From the NCBI GenBank assembly GCA_965658375.1, contig CBFHSD010000005.1, positions 1 through 64,000 on the forward strand: a stretch of DNA of 64,000 nucleotides. Reading direction: 5' to 3'. This document shows, in pieces, positions 1 to 9,570 of the stretch. Source of the stretch: CBFHSD01 sp965658375 (lineage in GTDB: Bacteria > Bacteroidota > Bacteroidia > Flavobacteriales_G > Salibacteraceae). A program made the position numbers and the translations under genes. How positions within the stretch are numbered: the first letter of the stretch is position 1; every line of letters begins with the position of its first letter. The notes beneath the pieces are model-generated. The model did no database searches. It worked only from the letters and a program-made list of their open reading frames with translations, and was not told the origin of the DNA.

Positions 1-520
1 AAGTGTTATAAAAAAACTGCCAAACGCGTTTCAAAAGCTCTTAAAGTGCAGTCTTGTATGAGGAGAATAAAAGAATCTATTGAACTTAATAAGATACCGG
101 AAGCTTCAATGGCAATGCTAAAAGCGGATATAGAATTAAAGTCTTCCAAAAATAATCAGGATCTGTCGCTTTCGGAAATTAAAGGAACAAAAGCTTTCAT
201 GATTACCATCTTCTCAAATTTAATGAGTAACTCTCTTCGTTTTTTCCACCCTGACAGAACACCAGAAATTTATATTCGTTCCGGTTATGATGAGTAGAAG
301 AAAAAGAGGTTTTTGTTATTAGAAATAACGGAATTGGTATAGATTTGAAATTATTCTCAAATGAAATTTTGGCTTGTACCAAACGTTTCACGAACACAAA
401 GAATCAAGAGGAGTTGGTTCATTCATGGTAAAAAATAAGGTTTAAGCATTGGGGGGTTCTATTTTTGTAGAAAGTGAAATGAACCAAGGAACAACTTTTA
501 AAATAGAGCTAAATAGATAA
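1..520 (+). pseudogene. Decayed sensor histidine kinase, C-terminal ATPase part, left-truncated
   Basis: The reading frame is open from base 1 to a TAG at 295-297 and carries an N-box-like NLMSNSLRFF. The HATPase signature then continues in other frames. RNNGIGI is read in the frame of base 315. A YQTFHEHKESRGVG block and an ALGGSIFVES tail are read in the frame of base 371. That last frame is cut by a TAA at 443-445, just after MVKNKV, where kinases usually have an acidic residue. It ends with a normal-looking TAA at 518-520. Two frameshifts plus one nonsense codon make a functional product very unlikely unless the sequence has errors. The intact receiver gene begins one base later, so the two were probably a kinase-regulator pair. 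The true 5' end lies outside the window. Confidence 0.75.
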
Positions 521-521
521 T

Positions 522-914
522 ATGGAGTATGCATTTTTAATCGATGATGATCCAGTATACGCTAAACTAGTTTCTATGCTGGTAAAGCACAGAGGATTTT
601 GCTCAAGGCTTGAAGTTTTAGAGAATGGGAAAAAAGGCTTAGAACGATTTGTAGGGTTGTTAGAAAACAATGAGCCTCTGCCAGAAGTGATACTTTTAGA
701 TATTAATATGCCCAGAATGAATGGGTTTGAGTTTCTAAGTCAATTTACATTATTAAAGCCACAGCAAAAAAAGAACACATCTATTTACATGGTTACTAGC
801 TCCATTGAGGAAAGTGACAAGAAAAAGGCTTTAGCGTACGAAGAAGTAGAAGGTTTTGTCATTAAGCCAATGAAAGACGATGATTTCAAAAGGATATTTG
901 GCGCGAACAAATAA
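522..914 (+). CDS. CheY-like response regulator, receiver domain only
   Basis: This is a 130-residue single-domain receiver. The visible landmarks are the acidic pair D8-D9, the phospho-acceptor D60 in LLDINMPRMNG, T92 in YMVTSS and K115 in VIKPM, so all the catalytic positions are present. There is no output domain, so it probably acts by protein-protein contact or in a phosphorelay, as single-domain receivers do in many Bacteroidota. The start codon lies one base after the stop of a decayed histidine kinase, which implies former translational coupling. Its present phosphodonor is unknown because the adjacent kinase is broken. The family call is firm; the role is inferred. Confidence 0.9.
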   Translation: MEYAFLIDDDPVYAKLVSMLVKHRGFCSRLEVLENGKKGLERFVGLLENNEPLPEVILLDINMPRMNGFEFLSQFTLLKPQQKKNTSIYMVTSSIEESDKKKALAYEEVEGFVIKPMKDDDFKRIFGANK

Positions 915-971
915 TAACTCTTCTTTTTTTGAAAAATACGTTCAACAGCAAAAAGAACAAATTGCTCTCGT

Positions 972-3092
972 CTATCTTTTTACTTTAAAATACTCCATTA
1001 ATTCTATAATGCCCTGATCATTCGGAAAATTCATTGCTGCTTCTCGAATAGCATTATCTCTTTTTTTCGTTTGGCTTCCCTTATCTAGAAGTAAGATATA
1101 ATTGTAATGATAACGAGGATTCATGGCATCATACTCCATGGCTTTTTCTATTGCTAGCAGAGCTTTGCTCGTATTCCCTTCCTCATTCCAAAGCAAACTC
1201 AATAAGTAATAGCTCCTTGCATTTTGTGGAGACCTCATGAGTGCTTTTTTAAGCGTTAGCTTGGCATTATTGCCTTCACCTATGGTACTTTGAGCAGTCG
1301 CCAAAGAATGGTATGCCGGCATATACATAGAATCAAACTTCAAAGCCATATTAAAGTGACCTATTGCTTTTGCATATTCTTTAGTTCTCATCCTATAATT
1401 TCCATACTGCATGCGCCCTTCTCTAAAGTCTGCATTGTACTCTAAGTAGTTGACATACTCATCTTGAACCGTTTGCCAAGCGTCTAAAAAGTCTGCCGGT
1501 ATTTGTTGGGTTGGCACATCGGCAGTGAGTAAAGCTGCCCTCATACGCACGGTTGCTGATGGGTCTTGGATAAATTGTAGCCCAAACTGAAGTCTTGATG
1601 TTATATCAGCATTGGCAAGCGCTTCCAATGCTTCGACTCTCGTTAGAACAGAACTATCTGCTGCTGCCACTTGAACAAATGAAAACAAATCTTCCGAACC
1701 TGATTGCAGAATGTATTCCGCAGCCGTTGCTCGGGCGATTTGAGGTGTTTTAGGATTCGTGAACATTTTAACCAATTTTTCCATTTGCGAGGCATCCATT
1801 GGCGTTCCAATAAGCAAGGCATCTGTATAATTCTCTGTTGGTTTGTGTCCGTACCATTGCTCTATCGACTGAGCCGCCCAATCTGCTGATTTATCTTGAT
1901 GGCAATCGTTACAAGCGTTTGAACTATTGGAAATTGCACTTTGATCGGGTCTAGGGATTCTGAACGAATGATCTCTTCTAAAATCATTTCCCATGTATGT
2001 TTTACCGGTCATATGGCAGCTAACACATTGTGTTGAAGCTCCCGACCCTTGATGAAAAGTATGTGAAGGAGCATCGTACTCAGAATCATGGCATTGCAAA
2101 CACAATCTATTCCCATCAAACTTTAAAGCATTTGTATGTGGATTGTGGCAATCTGTGCATTTTACACCTTCATGAAACATTTTACTTTGCACAAAAGAAC
2201 CGTAGACATAATCTTCTTCTTGAATTTGTCCATTAGGCTCATAGAAAGTGTTATTGATGTTTTGTGGGTGATAAACGTCAAAGAGGTTCTGATCAAATTC
2301 CATCCGATCTGCTGAGGCAGTTCTTCGCATATGGCACGGTGCACATTCTTCCACCTGTTGAACACTGTTTTGATCAAGTGGCATTCTCAACAGGTTTTTA
2401 GCGCCTTTCAAATCTCCTCTACTCACTGCTTCAATATGTTCTACCCCTGCCCCGTGACACGACTCACAACCCACCGTAACCTCTGAATATGTCGTATGAA
2501 AAGCATCCTTTTCCAGGTCATAGTTCTTTTTCACATTGGTACTGTGGCAATTGGCACACATGGTATTCCATGTCATACTTTGTCCCGTCCAATGCAACCA
2601 TTCCCCTGGATTTATGGTATCTCCAGAATACTGGTTGAACCACTTTCCTTCTTCGCTATCCCAAGAAGCGCGCAATGTTTGCAACCTGCCGTTATTTGTC
2701 TCAACTAAATACTGTTGCAAAGGATGCCATCCAAAAGTGTAGGCAATTTCAAAATCCTCTTCTTCTCCGCTCTTATTCTTGGTTCGCACCATAAAAGCAT
2801 CTTTATTTTTATAGAAAAGAAGTGTATCTCCATCTGCGATGAATCGCTTTTCATTAAAATCTCCCTTCACGGAAGAATCCGTAGGCTGCTCCATGGCATG
2901 AAAGTGATGCGAACCGCTCCATTCATCGAACTCCTTTGAGTGACATGACTTGCAAGTAGCGGAACCTACATAGCCGTCTGAATCTGAACTAACCCCCTCA
3001 TTTGATGCGCACTGCAAATTGCCAAACACCATTAAAGAGACTAGGGAAAGAATTAAAAAAGAATAAGAGAGTGGTTTCCTTCTCACAATCAT
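972..3092 (-). CDS. Multiheme c-type cytochrome (eight CXXCH) with HEAT-like and TPR repeats
   Basis: The product is about 706 residues. Eight heme-attachment motifs follow in order: CKSCH, CANCH, CESCH, CAPCH, CTDCH, CLQCH, CVSCH and CNDCH. The first part resembles cytochrome c554/c' family proteins. After the last heme site come HEAT-like helices and at least three TPR units near the C-terminus. The N-terminus has a hydrophobic signal followed by a cysteine (NLQC), so it may be a lipoprotein or a cleaved periplasmic protein. I place the start at 3092 rather than at the longer in-frame ATG at 3137, because a TAnnTTTG promoter element (3101-3108) lies between them. The likely role is periplasmic electron transfer or as a redox-enzyme subunit. 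The substrate cannot be read from the sequence. No other heme or nitrite/sulfite reductase genes flank it. Confidence 0.85.
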   Translation of the reverse strand: MIVRRKPLSYSFLILSLVSLMVFGNLQCASNEGVSSDSDGYVGSATCKSCHSKEFDEWSGSHHFHAMEQPTDSSVKGDFNEKRFIADGDTLLFYKNKDAFMVRTKNKSGEEEDFEIAYTFGWHPLQQYLVETNNGRLQTLRASWDSEEGKWFNQYSGDTINPGEWLHWTGQSMTWNTMCANCHSTNVKKNYDLEKDAFHTTYSEVTVGCESCHGAGVEHIEAVSRGDLKGAKNLLRMPLDQNSVQQVEECAPCHMRRTASADRMEFDQNLFDVYHPQNINNTFYEPNGQIQEEDYVYGSFVQSKMFHEGVKCTDCHNPHTNALKFDGNRLCLQCHDSEYDAPSHTFHQGSGASTQCVSCHMTGKTYMGNDFRRDHSFRIPRPDQSAISNSSNACNDCHQDKSADWAAQSIEQWYGHKPTENYTDALLIGTPMDASQMEKLVKMFTNPKTPQIARATAAEYILQSGSEDLFSFVQVAAADSSVLTRVEALEALANADITSRLQFGLQFIQDPSATVRMRAALLTADVPTQQIPADFLDAWQTVQDEYVNYLEYNADFREGRMQYGNYRMRTKEYAKAIGHFNMALKFDSMYMPAYHSLATAQSTIGEGNNAKLTLKKALMRSPQNARSYYLLSLLWNEEGNTSKALLAIEKAMEYDAMNPRYHYNYILLLDKGSQTKKRDNAIREAAMNFPNDQGIIELMEYFKVKR

Positions 3093-3100
3093 TGTTTGCC

Positions 3101-3108
3101 CAAATATA
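3101..3108 (-). promoter_or_regulatory. TAnnTTTG promoter element (TATATTTG) for the multiheme cytochrome
   Basis: On the minus strand TATATTTG ends eight bases before the ATG at 3092. It matches the -7 consensus known for Bacteroidota housekeeping sigma factors. A clear -33 TTG is not seen. The position argues for a very short leader and for the inner start codon. Confidence 0.6.
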
Positions 3109-3198
3109 TTGAGCATATCGAGAAAAATGCGTCTCATCTTTTTTATTTGACTTTAATTTCTTAAAAAATTAATAACGCCAAGCCTAGGATAGAAAGCT

Positions 3199-5469
3199 AT
3201 GTTCTTGGCATATTTGCCTCCCTTATTAAAATTCGAGAACATCGTGGATTCGTATTATCTGTATGCCGTAGTCTTATTGGCTGTTTTAGCCCTTACCGAC
3301 TTAATGGTAGGTGTTAGCAATGACGCTGTCAATTTTTTAACAGCTGCGGTAGGGTCTAAGGCGGCTTCTTTAAGAACCATACTTGTTGTAGCCAGTATTG
3401 GTGTTTTTGTTGGTGCTTCTTTTTCTAGCGGCATGATGGAGATTGCGCGAAAAGGAATATTCGTGCCTTCCGAATTCTATTTCAATGAAATCATGATCAT
3501 CTTTCTCGCGACCATGATTACAGACATCATTCTTCTTGATGCATTTAACTCTTTGGGGATGCCCACTTCTACAACTGTTTCTATCGTTTTCGAATTGATG
3601 GGAGCCTCTGTAATTTTAGCTATTCTAAAGGTGAATGCGAAGGGAGATGCTTTAAATACTGTTTTTCAATACATCAATACAGACAAAGCCATCACCATTA
3701 TTCTAGGCATACTCTTAAGTGTTGTGGTCGCGTTTTCTGTGGGAGCTTTAGTTCAGTACATTTCAAGGCTTCTTTTTAGTTTTGAATATGAGCGAAGAAT
3801 AAAGTTTATTGGTTCTATTTGGGGAGGAATTAGCTTTACGATTCTCAGTTACTTTATGATTATCAAAGGGCTTAAAGGTGCTTCTTTTGTAACGCCAGAA
3901 TTTTTAAACTACGTCAAAGAACATACGCTAGTATTGCTTTTTGCAACAGCAGCTTTTTGGATTCTCCTCTTTCAGGTTCTCATAGCCCTTAAAGTGAACA
4001 TTCTTAAAATCATCGTTTTATTTGGGACGTTTACCCTGGCAATGGCCTTTGCAGGAAATGATTTAGTCAATTTTATTGGTGTTCCTATTGCAGGCTACCA
4101 GGCTTACGAAGCATGGAGCGTTTCAAATGTTGCTGCAGATGCCCTAAAAATGGATATCCTCGGTTCTGCAGTGAAAACTCCAAGTATATTCTTATTCCTT
4201 GCAGGTGGCGTTATGGTATTTACCCTTTGGAACTCTAAAAAAGCACGAAGAGTAATTAAAACATCGATCAACCTTTCTCGTCAAAGCAAAGGCGAAGAGC
4301 AATTTAAACCCCACCAAGCTGCACGTTTTATTGTTAAATCGGCCACTGTTGCTGGAAGCGCAGCGAGTCAATTGATTCCAAACAAATTAAAAGAGATCAT
4401 TTCGGTCAATTTCATCAAGCCATTTTCAGATCAGCCTGAAGCTCCTGCTTTTGATTTGATTAGAGCCAGTGTCAATTTAGTGGTAGCTAGTTTATTGATT
4501 GCAATAGGAACAAACCTTAAACTCCCACTAAGTACAACTTACGTTTCGTTTATGGTTGTGATGGGAACTTCTTTAGCAGATAAAGCTTGGGGGAAAGAGA
4601 GTGCCGTTTATCGTGTTTCTGGTGTTATCAATGTAATTAGTGGTTGGTTCTTAACAGCCCTCATCGCCTTTTCTGTAGCTGGCGGATTCGCTTACCTTAT
4701 GTTTAAATTTGGCGGTACAGCAACTTCTCTTTTGGCACTTCTGGCTTTTGGTTCTATTGTAAGAACGACTTTGCGGAGTAGAAAGAAAAACGAAAATGAC
4801 AAGAATGCGTCAGGTTTGATGAGTTTAGTAACATCCAGTGAGAAAATAGACTTTTATTCGTTCAGTTCTAAAGTCATCGAGTTTTCAATCCAGCATATGA
4901 CCAATTTACTGGATGCCAACCTAAACGCTTACAGAGACGGAGACACTAGAGAGCTGAAGCGCATTTTAAACAATGCCATTTCATTAAAACGTGAAATCAA
5001 AACGCTCAACGGGTTTGTTTTTGACGCCATTCAAAACCAAAGAATTTCGAGTAATAAGTTAAGCGCTCAAAACACCATTCAGTGCATTGAATTCCTCAAT
5101 AACGCTGCTTCTCGTACTGTAGAAATTAGCACTATCTGCCACGATCATCTCAAGAATCTTCACCACCCTTTGAACACCGAACAGCTGAAATCTTTAACAG
5201 AACTTCAAGTGATACTCGATCAATTGATAGAGCAACTATTCTCTCAATTGAAAGATGAACCGTCTGAAGAGATTAATGGAAATCGTGAGCTCGAAGCTTT
5301 TCATTCTAAAGCAGATGAACTTGTCTCTTTTCACACCGCGCTCATTGGAGATAGAAAAGTAGACTACCGCAATGCAGACTTGTATTCGGCTCTTATTTTA
5401 AAAGCTAGAGCAATCGCAGAATCTATGAGCAAAGCTGTTTATTACTTAAAGCTCAACAAGAATTCATAA
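3199..5469 (+). CDS. PiT-family inorganic phosphate transporter with C-terminal PhoU-like domain
   Basis: The product has 756 residues. The first ~510 are membrane segments with the two inverted PiT signatures: GVSNDAVNFLTAAVGSKAAS near residue 40 and AFAGNDLVNFIGVPIAGYQ near residue 295. These place it in the PHO4 family (ion-coupled phosphate uptake across the inner membrane). Residues ~540-756 are soluble and helical, resembling PhoU-like helical bundles that regulate phosphate transport and are usually encoded separately. It stands alone: the cytochrome gene is divergent upstream, and the ArsC-like gene ends 4 bases downstream on the other strand. ArsC proteins act on arsenate, a phosphate analogue, but the convergent arrangement gives no operon link. 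Ion specificity cannot be read. Confidence 0.88.
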   Translation: MFLAYLPPLLKFENIVDSYYLYAVVLLAVLALTDLMVGVSNDAVNFLTAAVGSKAASLRTILVVASIGVFVGASFSSGMMEIARKGIFVPSEFYFNEIMIIFLATMITDIILLDAFNSLGMPTSTTVSIVFELMGASVILAILKVNAKGDALNTVFQYINTDKAITIILGILLSVVVAFSVGALVQYISRLLFSFEYERRIKFIGSIWGGISFTILSYFMIIKGLKGASFVTPEFLNYVKEHTLVLLFATAAFWILLFQVLIALKVNILKIIVLFGTFTLAMAFAGNDLVNFIGVPIAGYQAYEAWSVSNVAADALKMDILGSAVKTPSIFLFLAGGVMVFTLWNSKKARRVIKTSINLSRQSKGEEQFKPHQAARFIVKSATVAGSAASQLIPNKLKEIISVNFIKPFSDQPEAPAFDLIRASVNLVVASLLIAIGTNLKLPLSTTYVSFMVVMGTSLADKAWGKESAVYRVSGVINVISGWFLTALIAFSVAGGFAYLMFKFGGTATSLLALLAFGSIVRTTLRSRKKNENDKNASGLMSLVTSSEKIDFYSFSSKVIEFSIQHMTNLLDANLNAYRDGDTRELKRILNNAISLKREIKTLNGFVFDAIQNQRISSNKLSAQNTIQCIEFLNNAASRTVEISTICHDHLKNLHHPLNTEQLKSLTELQVILDQLIEQLFSQLKDEPSEEINGNRELEAFHSKADELVSFHTALIGDRKVDYRNADLYSALILKARAIAESMSKAVYYLKLNKNS

Positions 5470-5473
5470 TCGC

Positions 5474-5821
5474 TTACTTTTTTAGTTCTTCAATTCTTTC
5501 TGCAGGTCTGGCGACTACTGCACGGTGATTTAGCTCAACAATGGGGCGCTCTATTAATTTCGGGTGTGCTAACATGGTATCTATCCATTCCTCATCGGTT
5601 AACTTCAAACCTCTATACTCCTGTTTATAAAGACTTTCGTTCTTGCGAATAAGCTCTTCAGGACGCATATTTAATTTCATCAATAATTTGTTGAAATCTT
5701 CTGTTGATAAGGGATTCTTTAAATACTCGACAACCTCTACTTCTTCATTCATAGTTTCGAGCAATTGCAAAGCTTCTCTACTCTTTCTACACCTTGCATT
5801 GTGATAAATTTTATACTTCAT
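5474..5821 (-). CDS. arsC: ArsC/Spx-family arsenate reductase-like protein
   Basis: This is a 115-residue thioredoxin-fold protein of the ArsC family. The N-terminal HNARCRKSREAL places the catalytic cysteine at residue 11, and the C-terminal half has the RPIV segment typical of glutaredoxin-linked arsenate reductases. The length is normal for the family. No arsenite efflux gene (acr3/arsB) or ArsR regulator is next to it, so the role may be general redox rather than arsenic resistance. It is convergent with the phosphate transporter, four bases apart with no hairpin between them. The family call is strong; the substrate is inferred. Confidence 0.85.
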   Translation of the reverse strand: MKYKIYHNARCRKSREALQLLETMNEEVEVVEYLKNPLSTEDFNKLLMKLNMRPEELIRKNESLYKQEYRGLKLTDEEWIDTMLAHPKLIERPIVELNHRAVVARPAERIEELKK

Positions 5822-5863
5822 TTGGAATCAAATTAAACAACCCATTAGACGGTTCAACGTACT

Positions 5864-5895
5864 ATAATTGCAATTATTTCTTTAGGCTATATTTG
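5864..5895 (+). promoter_or_regulatory. Promoter of the 15-repeat surface protein, with an upstream palindrome
   Basis: TATATTTG at 5888-5895 matches the Bacteroidota -7 element, 20 bases before the ATG at 5916. An ATTG lies 17 bases upstream of it as a weak -33. The -33 area sits inside a perfect 14-base palindrome, ATAATTGCAATTAT (5864-5877), which could be a regulator site. Confidence 0.55.
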
Positions 5896-5915
5896 GGCAA
5901 GCTAAGCTAGCGTTT

Positions 5916-8900
5916 ATGAATCAATCATTGAATAGAATAGTATTCATTCTTTTAAGTGTTTTTATCTCCCCGTTTTCTCTTGTGAACCAACTGAATGCGC
6001 AAGGGTGTACGGGTTTTTATGGCCCAACGGGTATTCCTAATAGCGGCTTAAATTTTTATGTGTGCTCCAACCCTGCATCAGTTCAATTGGACGCCACTGT
6101 AACTTTTGGAACCCCGACCTATGCCTGGCCTTCGGGAGGCACAAATGCCATTGAAACAGTTACCGCAACAGGAACATATACAGTTACATTAACCCAGGGA
6201 GGTAGTTCTTGTCAAGTTACATTTACGGTGGTTGACACCAATCAAATACCTAACCTAGGACCTGACACTGCAATTTGTTCTTACGACTCTATTCAATTAG
6301 ATGCTGGAACAAATGGTTTATTCAATTCAGTTACATGGATGGGTGGACAAACGGTTGATACCATTTGGGCAACTTCCGGATTGTATGCGGTTGAAGTTTC
6401 TGATGGGAATAGTTGCACTGCAAGAGATACTATTGCTATTTCTCCTCGAGCAACAATTCCTTTAAATGTTTCAGCAGATACTGCCATCTGTGCTGGTGAT
6501 ACAACAACCCTAAGTGCATTGTCTACCGGTTATGCCACTTACCTATGGTCAACAGCGAGCACAGCACCTACAATTCAAGTAAGTGCCAATGGAAAATACT
6601 ACATTACAGCTACTGATACTGCGGGATGTGTAACAGACGATTCTGTTCAAGTTACCCACAATCAACTTCCTACACCTACTATTTCACAAAACACGGGGTT
6701 TTGCCAAAATGACTCCATTACACTCAACCCTGGCTCTTTTACAAGTTATTCTTGGAGTACCGGTGCAGTTTCACCTACTATCTCAGTAAATTCGGCCGGA
6801 GCATACTGGGTGAACGTAATAGACTTAAATGGTTGTAGCGCAGCAGATACAGCTAACATTTCTGTTTTCTCGCTACCCGTTGTGAATATCGGTCAAGACA
6901 CTTCCATTTGCCTAAGTGCTCCTTATACGATTTTTGCAAGCACAGGAAACTTGGGAGATGTGTATTTGTGGCAAGATAATTCTTCTGCCGATACCATGTT
7001 TGTAGACCAAGGAGGTACCTATACTCTAAGTATCGTTGATACGAATAACTGTTCATCATTTGATTCAATCGTGGTGCAGAGTTTCCTTCCGCCATTAATC
7101 TTTCTTGGAAATGACACTGCCATTTGCATTGGCGACACCCTTACGCTAGATGCAGGTGCTGGTATGCAGAGTTACCAATGGACGACTACAGAAATTACTC
7201 AAACAATTGATGTAACTGCCGCTGATACTTTTGGCGTTTTAATCACAGACAATAATGGTTGCGAAAATTTTGACAACATCATTGTTACCCATAATCTGTT
7301 GCCTACGCCAACAGTTGCAGATGATAGTATTTGTATTGGAGATAGCGTGATCGTGAACGGAGGAAATGGATTTACCGCTTACGCATGGTCTACCGGTGGA
7401 ATGGCGCAAATGGATACCATTTCAACCAACGGAACCTATGCTATTACTGTCACGGATAACAATCAATGTCAAGGCGCAGATACTTTTGATATATCCCTCA
7501 AGACGCAACCTACAGTTACCTTGGGTGTTGATACCAACATTTGTTTTGGAGATAGCATTACCCTAGATGCCGGAGCAGGCTTTAATGCCTTTGCTTGGAG
7601 CACTGGAGAAATGACCCAAACTATATCAGTTGATACTTCTTCTAGTTACAGTGTTACCGTAACTGCAGCGAATGCTTGCACAGCTAGCGACACTCAAGTG
7701 GTAGTAGTAAAATCTCTTCCAACACCTTCTCTTGGACCAGACTTGTTCTATTGTGAAAACGGAACCTTGTTTCAAGTTGTTACGCCAGGGCCCGCTTTCA
7801 ATGCCTACCTGTGGAATGATGGAACAAACGCTACTGGTTACTTGGCTAACGAAACAGACAGCCTAGTTTGGGTTGAAGTAACGGACAACTTTAGTTGTAA
7901 GGGCAGAGATACACTTATGGTCATCGAAAATCCGCTACCTACAGTTAACATTGGGCCTGATGATACCATTTGTATTGGCCAAAGCATTACTCTTTCTACA
8001 ACAACACAAGGGTCTGCTGTGCAAAGTTACGCTTGGTCTACAGGTGCTTCTACCTCAAACATTACCATTAACGGAACAAGTACAGCTGTCTCTGGATCTT
8101 ATAGTTTAACTGTAACAGACACCAACACTTGCCAAAACGGAGACACTATGATTCTTCAGGTGAACCTACTTCCACAACCAGACTTAGGAAACGACACTTC
8201 CTATTGCATTGGAGACGCATTTAATGTGACCTTGACACCAGGAGCTTTTACCCAATATGCTTGGAGTGATGGGTCTACCAATCCATTTTTAAATATTACA
8301 GCCGTTCAAGCTGGTTATTCTGTAACCGTAACGGATGGCGCAGGTTGCCAAAACAGCGATAGTTACCAAGTTACTGAAAATGCGCTGCCTAGTCCGTTCT
8401 TAGGAAATGACACCACGTATTGCGAAAATGAAGGAATCACCTTAATTCTTGACCCGGGGAGCTATGATCAATACAATTGGAGCACGGGTTCTACCTCTTC
8501 TGCAATTGTAGTAACAACAGACGGAAACTATAAAGTAACAGTGACAGACCTGAACGGGTGCTCGAATCTAGATAGCATTTTGATTACAGAAAATCTTTCT
8601 CCTTTCTTAAACTTAGGTGCTGATCAACTTTATTGCGAGGGTGATACGCTGAGTGATACTCTTGATGCAAGTGCTTCTTTACCAGGCGTAGGTTTTTCAT
8701 ACCAATGGAGCACAGGAATTAATTCTCCTATCCAGCCAGCTACTGTTCCAGGAACCTATGCTGTAACAGTTACCAACAACTTTACGGGTTGCCAATCTAC
8801 AGACGATGTAACCATTGCCCTTTTTGAAAAAGCAGATCCTAAATTAGAAGATGAAGGCATTATTTGTAACAGTGAGGTAGTTACAGTAGACCCTGAGGTG

Positions 8901-9554
8901 TCCATTGCAGGGTACACTTATTTGTGGAATACAGGAGCCACAACATCTACCATTAATGTTTTGAATCCTGGTCTCTATTGGGTAGAATTGAATGCAGAAA
9001 ATGGAACTTGTTTGAATATTAGAGATTCTATCGAATTGAAACCTGGAGTATTGCCAGTTGTTGAACTAGGGCCTGATCAAAGCAATTGTGTTGGTCAAGA
9101 TGTAAGCTTGTTGAATGGTCAATCTCCTTTTCCAGATGCTACATACACTTGGCAAGATGGAAGTACAGATCCTTATTACATTGCAGAAAAGACTGGCGTA
9201 TATGAAGTAACAGTAAGCAATAGATGCGGAAGTGTTATTGATTTTGTTTACCTAGAGTTTGTGGATTGTAGCAACGTATGGGTTCCCAACGCATTTACAC
9301 CAAATGGAGATGGTAAAAACGATATTTTCTTACCAGAAACTGACCAACAGCTGCAAGATTACACGATTCGGATTTTTGACCGTTATGGACATTTGGTATT
9401 CATTTCTAACGACCCAGGCTTTGGCTGGGATGGTACCGTTAACGGTGAGGATGCAGAAAGTGGAACGTATACGTGGCGCCTCAATTACTTTTCTGCCTTT
9501 ACGAGTACGTTTGAGCGACAAGAAATGACTGGTAGTGTTCTGCTGGTTCACTAA
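5916..9554 (+). CDS. Large T9SS type B-sorted surface protein with about 15 Ig-like repeats
   Basis: The product has 1212 residues with a signal peptide ending near LNAQG. About 15 tandem modules of roughly 70 residues follow. Each has the pattern DTxICxGDSITLxAG, a YxWSTG core, a GxYxVTVTD strand and a second cysteine, so each module could hold one disulfide. The last ~90 residues are a CHU_C/gliding-type domain (VPNAFTPNGDGKNDIF, then IRIFDRYGHLVF and a GWDGTVNG segment). This is the type B signal for export by the type IX secretion system. The fold and the absence of catalytic motifs suggest a long cell-surface stalk or adhesin. It is monocistronic, with its own promoter and a strong terminator after the stop. 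The repeat count is by eye, and some units (9, 10, 13) are longer. Confidence 0.85.
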   Translation: MNQSLNRIVFILLSVFISPFSLVNQLNAQGCTGFYGPTGIPNSGLNFYVCSNPASVQLDATVTFGTPTYAWPSGGTNAIETVTATGTYTVTLTQGGSSCQVTFTVVDTNQIPNLGPDTAICSYDSIQLDAGTNGLFNSVTWMGGQTVDTIWATSGLYAVEVSDGNSCTARDTIAISPRATIPLNVSADTAICAGDTTTLSALSTGYATYLWSTASTAPTIQVSANGKYYITATDTAGCVTDDSVQVTHNQLPTPTISQNTGFCQNDSITLNPGSFTSYSWSTGAVSPTISVNSAGAYWVNVIDLNGCSAADTANISVFSLPVVNIGQDTSICLSAPYTIFASTGNLGDVYLWQDNSSADTMFVDQGGTYTLSIVDTNNCSSFDSIVVQSFLPPLIFLGNDTAICIGDTLTLDAGAGMQSYQWTTTEITQTIDVTAADTFGVLITDNNGCENFDNIIVTHNLLPTPTVADDSICIGDSVIVNGGNGFTAYAWSTGGMAQMDTISTNGTYAITVTDNNQCQGADTFDISLKTQPTVTLGVDTNICFGDSITLDAGAGFNAFAWSTGEMTQTISVDTSSSYSVTVTAANACTASDTQVVVVKSLPTPSLGPDLFYCENGTLFQVVTPGPAFNAYLWNDGTNATGYLANETDSLVWVEVTDNFSCKGRDTLMVIENPLPTVNIGPDDTICIGQSITLSTTTQGSAVQSYAWSTGASTSNITINGTSTAVSGSYSLTVTDTNTCQNGDTMILQVNLLPQPDLGNDTSYCIGDAFNVTLTPGAFTQYAWSDGSTNPFLNITAVQAGYSVTVTDGAGCQNSDSYQVTENALPSPFLGNDTTYCENEGITLILDPGSYDQYNWSTGSTSSAIVVTTDGNYKVTVTDLNGCSNLDSILITENLSPFLNLGADQLYCEGDTLSDTLDASASLPGVGFSYQWSTGINSPIQPATVPGTYAVTVTNNFTGCQSTDDVTIALFEKADPKLEDEGIICNSEVVTVDPEVSIAGYTYLWNTGATTSTINVLNPGLYWVELNAENGTCLNIRDSIELKPGVLPVVELGPDQSNCVGQDVSLLNGQSPFPDATYTWQDGSTDPYYIAEKTGVYEVTVSNRCGSVIDFVYLEFVDCSNVWVPNAFTPNGDGKNDIFLPETDQQLQDYTIRIFDRYGHLVFISNDPGFGWDGTVNGEDAESGTYTWRLNYFSAFTSTFERQEMTGSVLLVH

Positions 9555-9570
9555 AAATATTTAGACAACA

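Noticed and set aside
5916..9554. Repeats of the large surface protein as a CRISPR or DNA satellite
   Set aside because: Units are ~210 bases, diverge freely at the DNA level and stay in one coding frame, so they are protein repeats.
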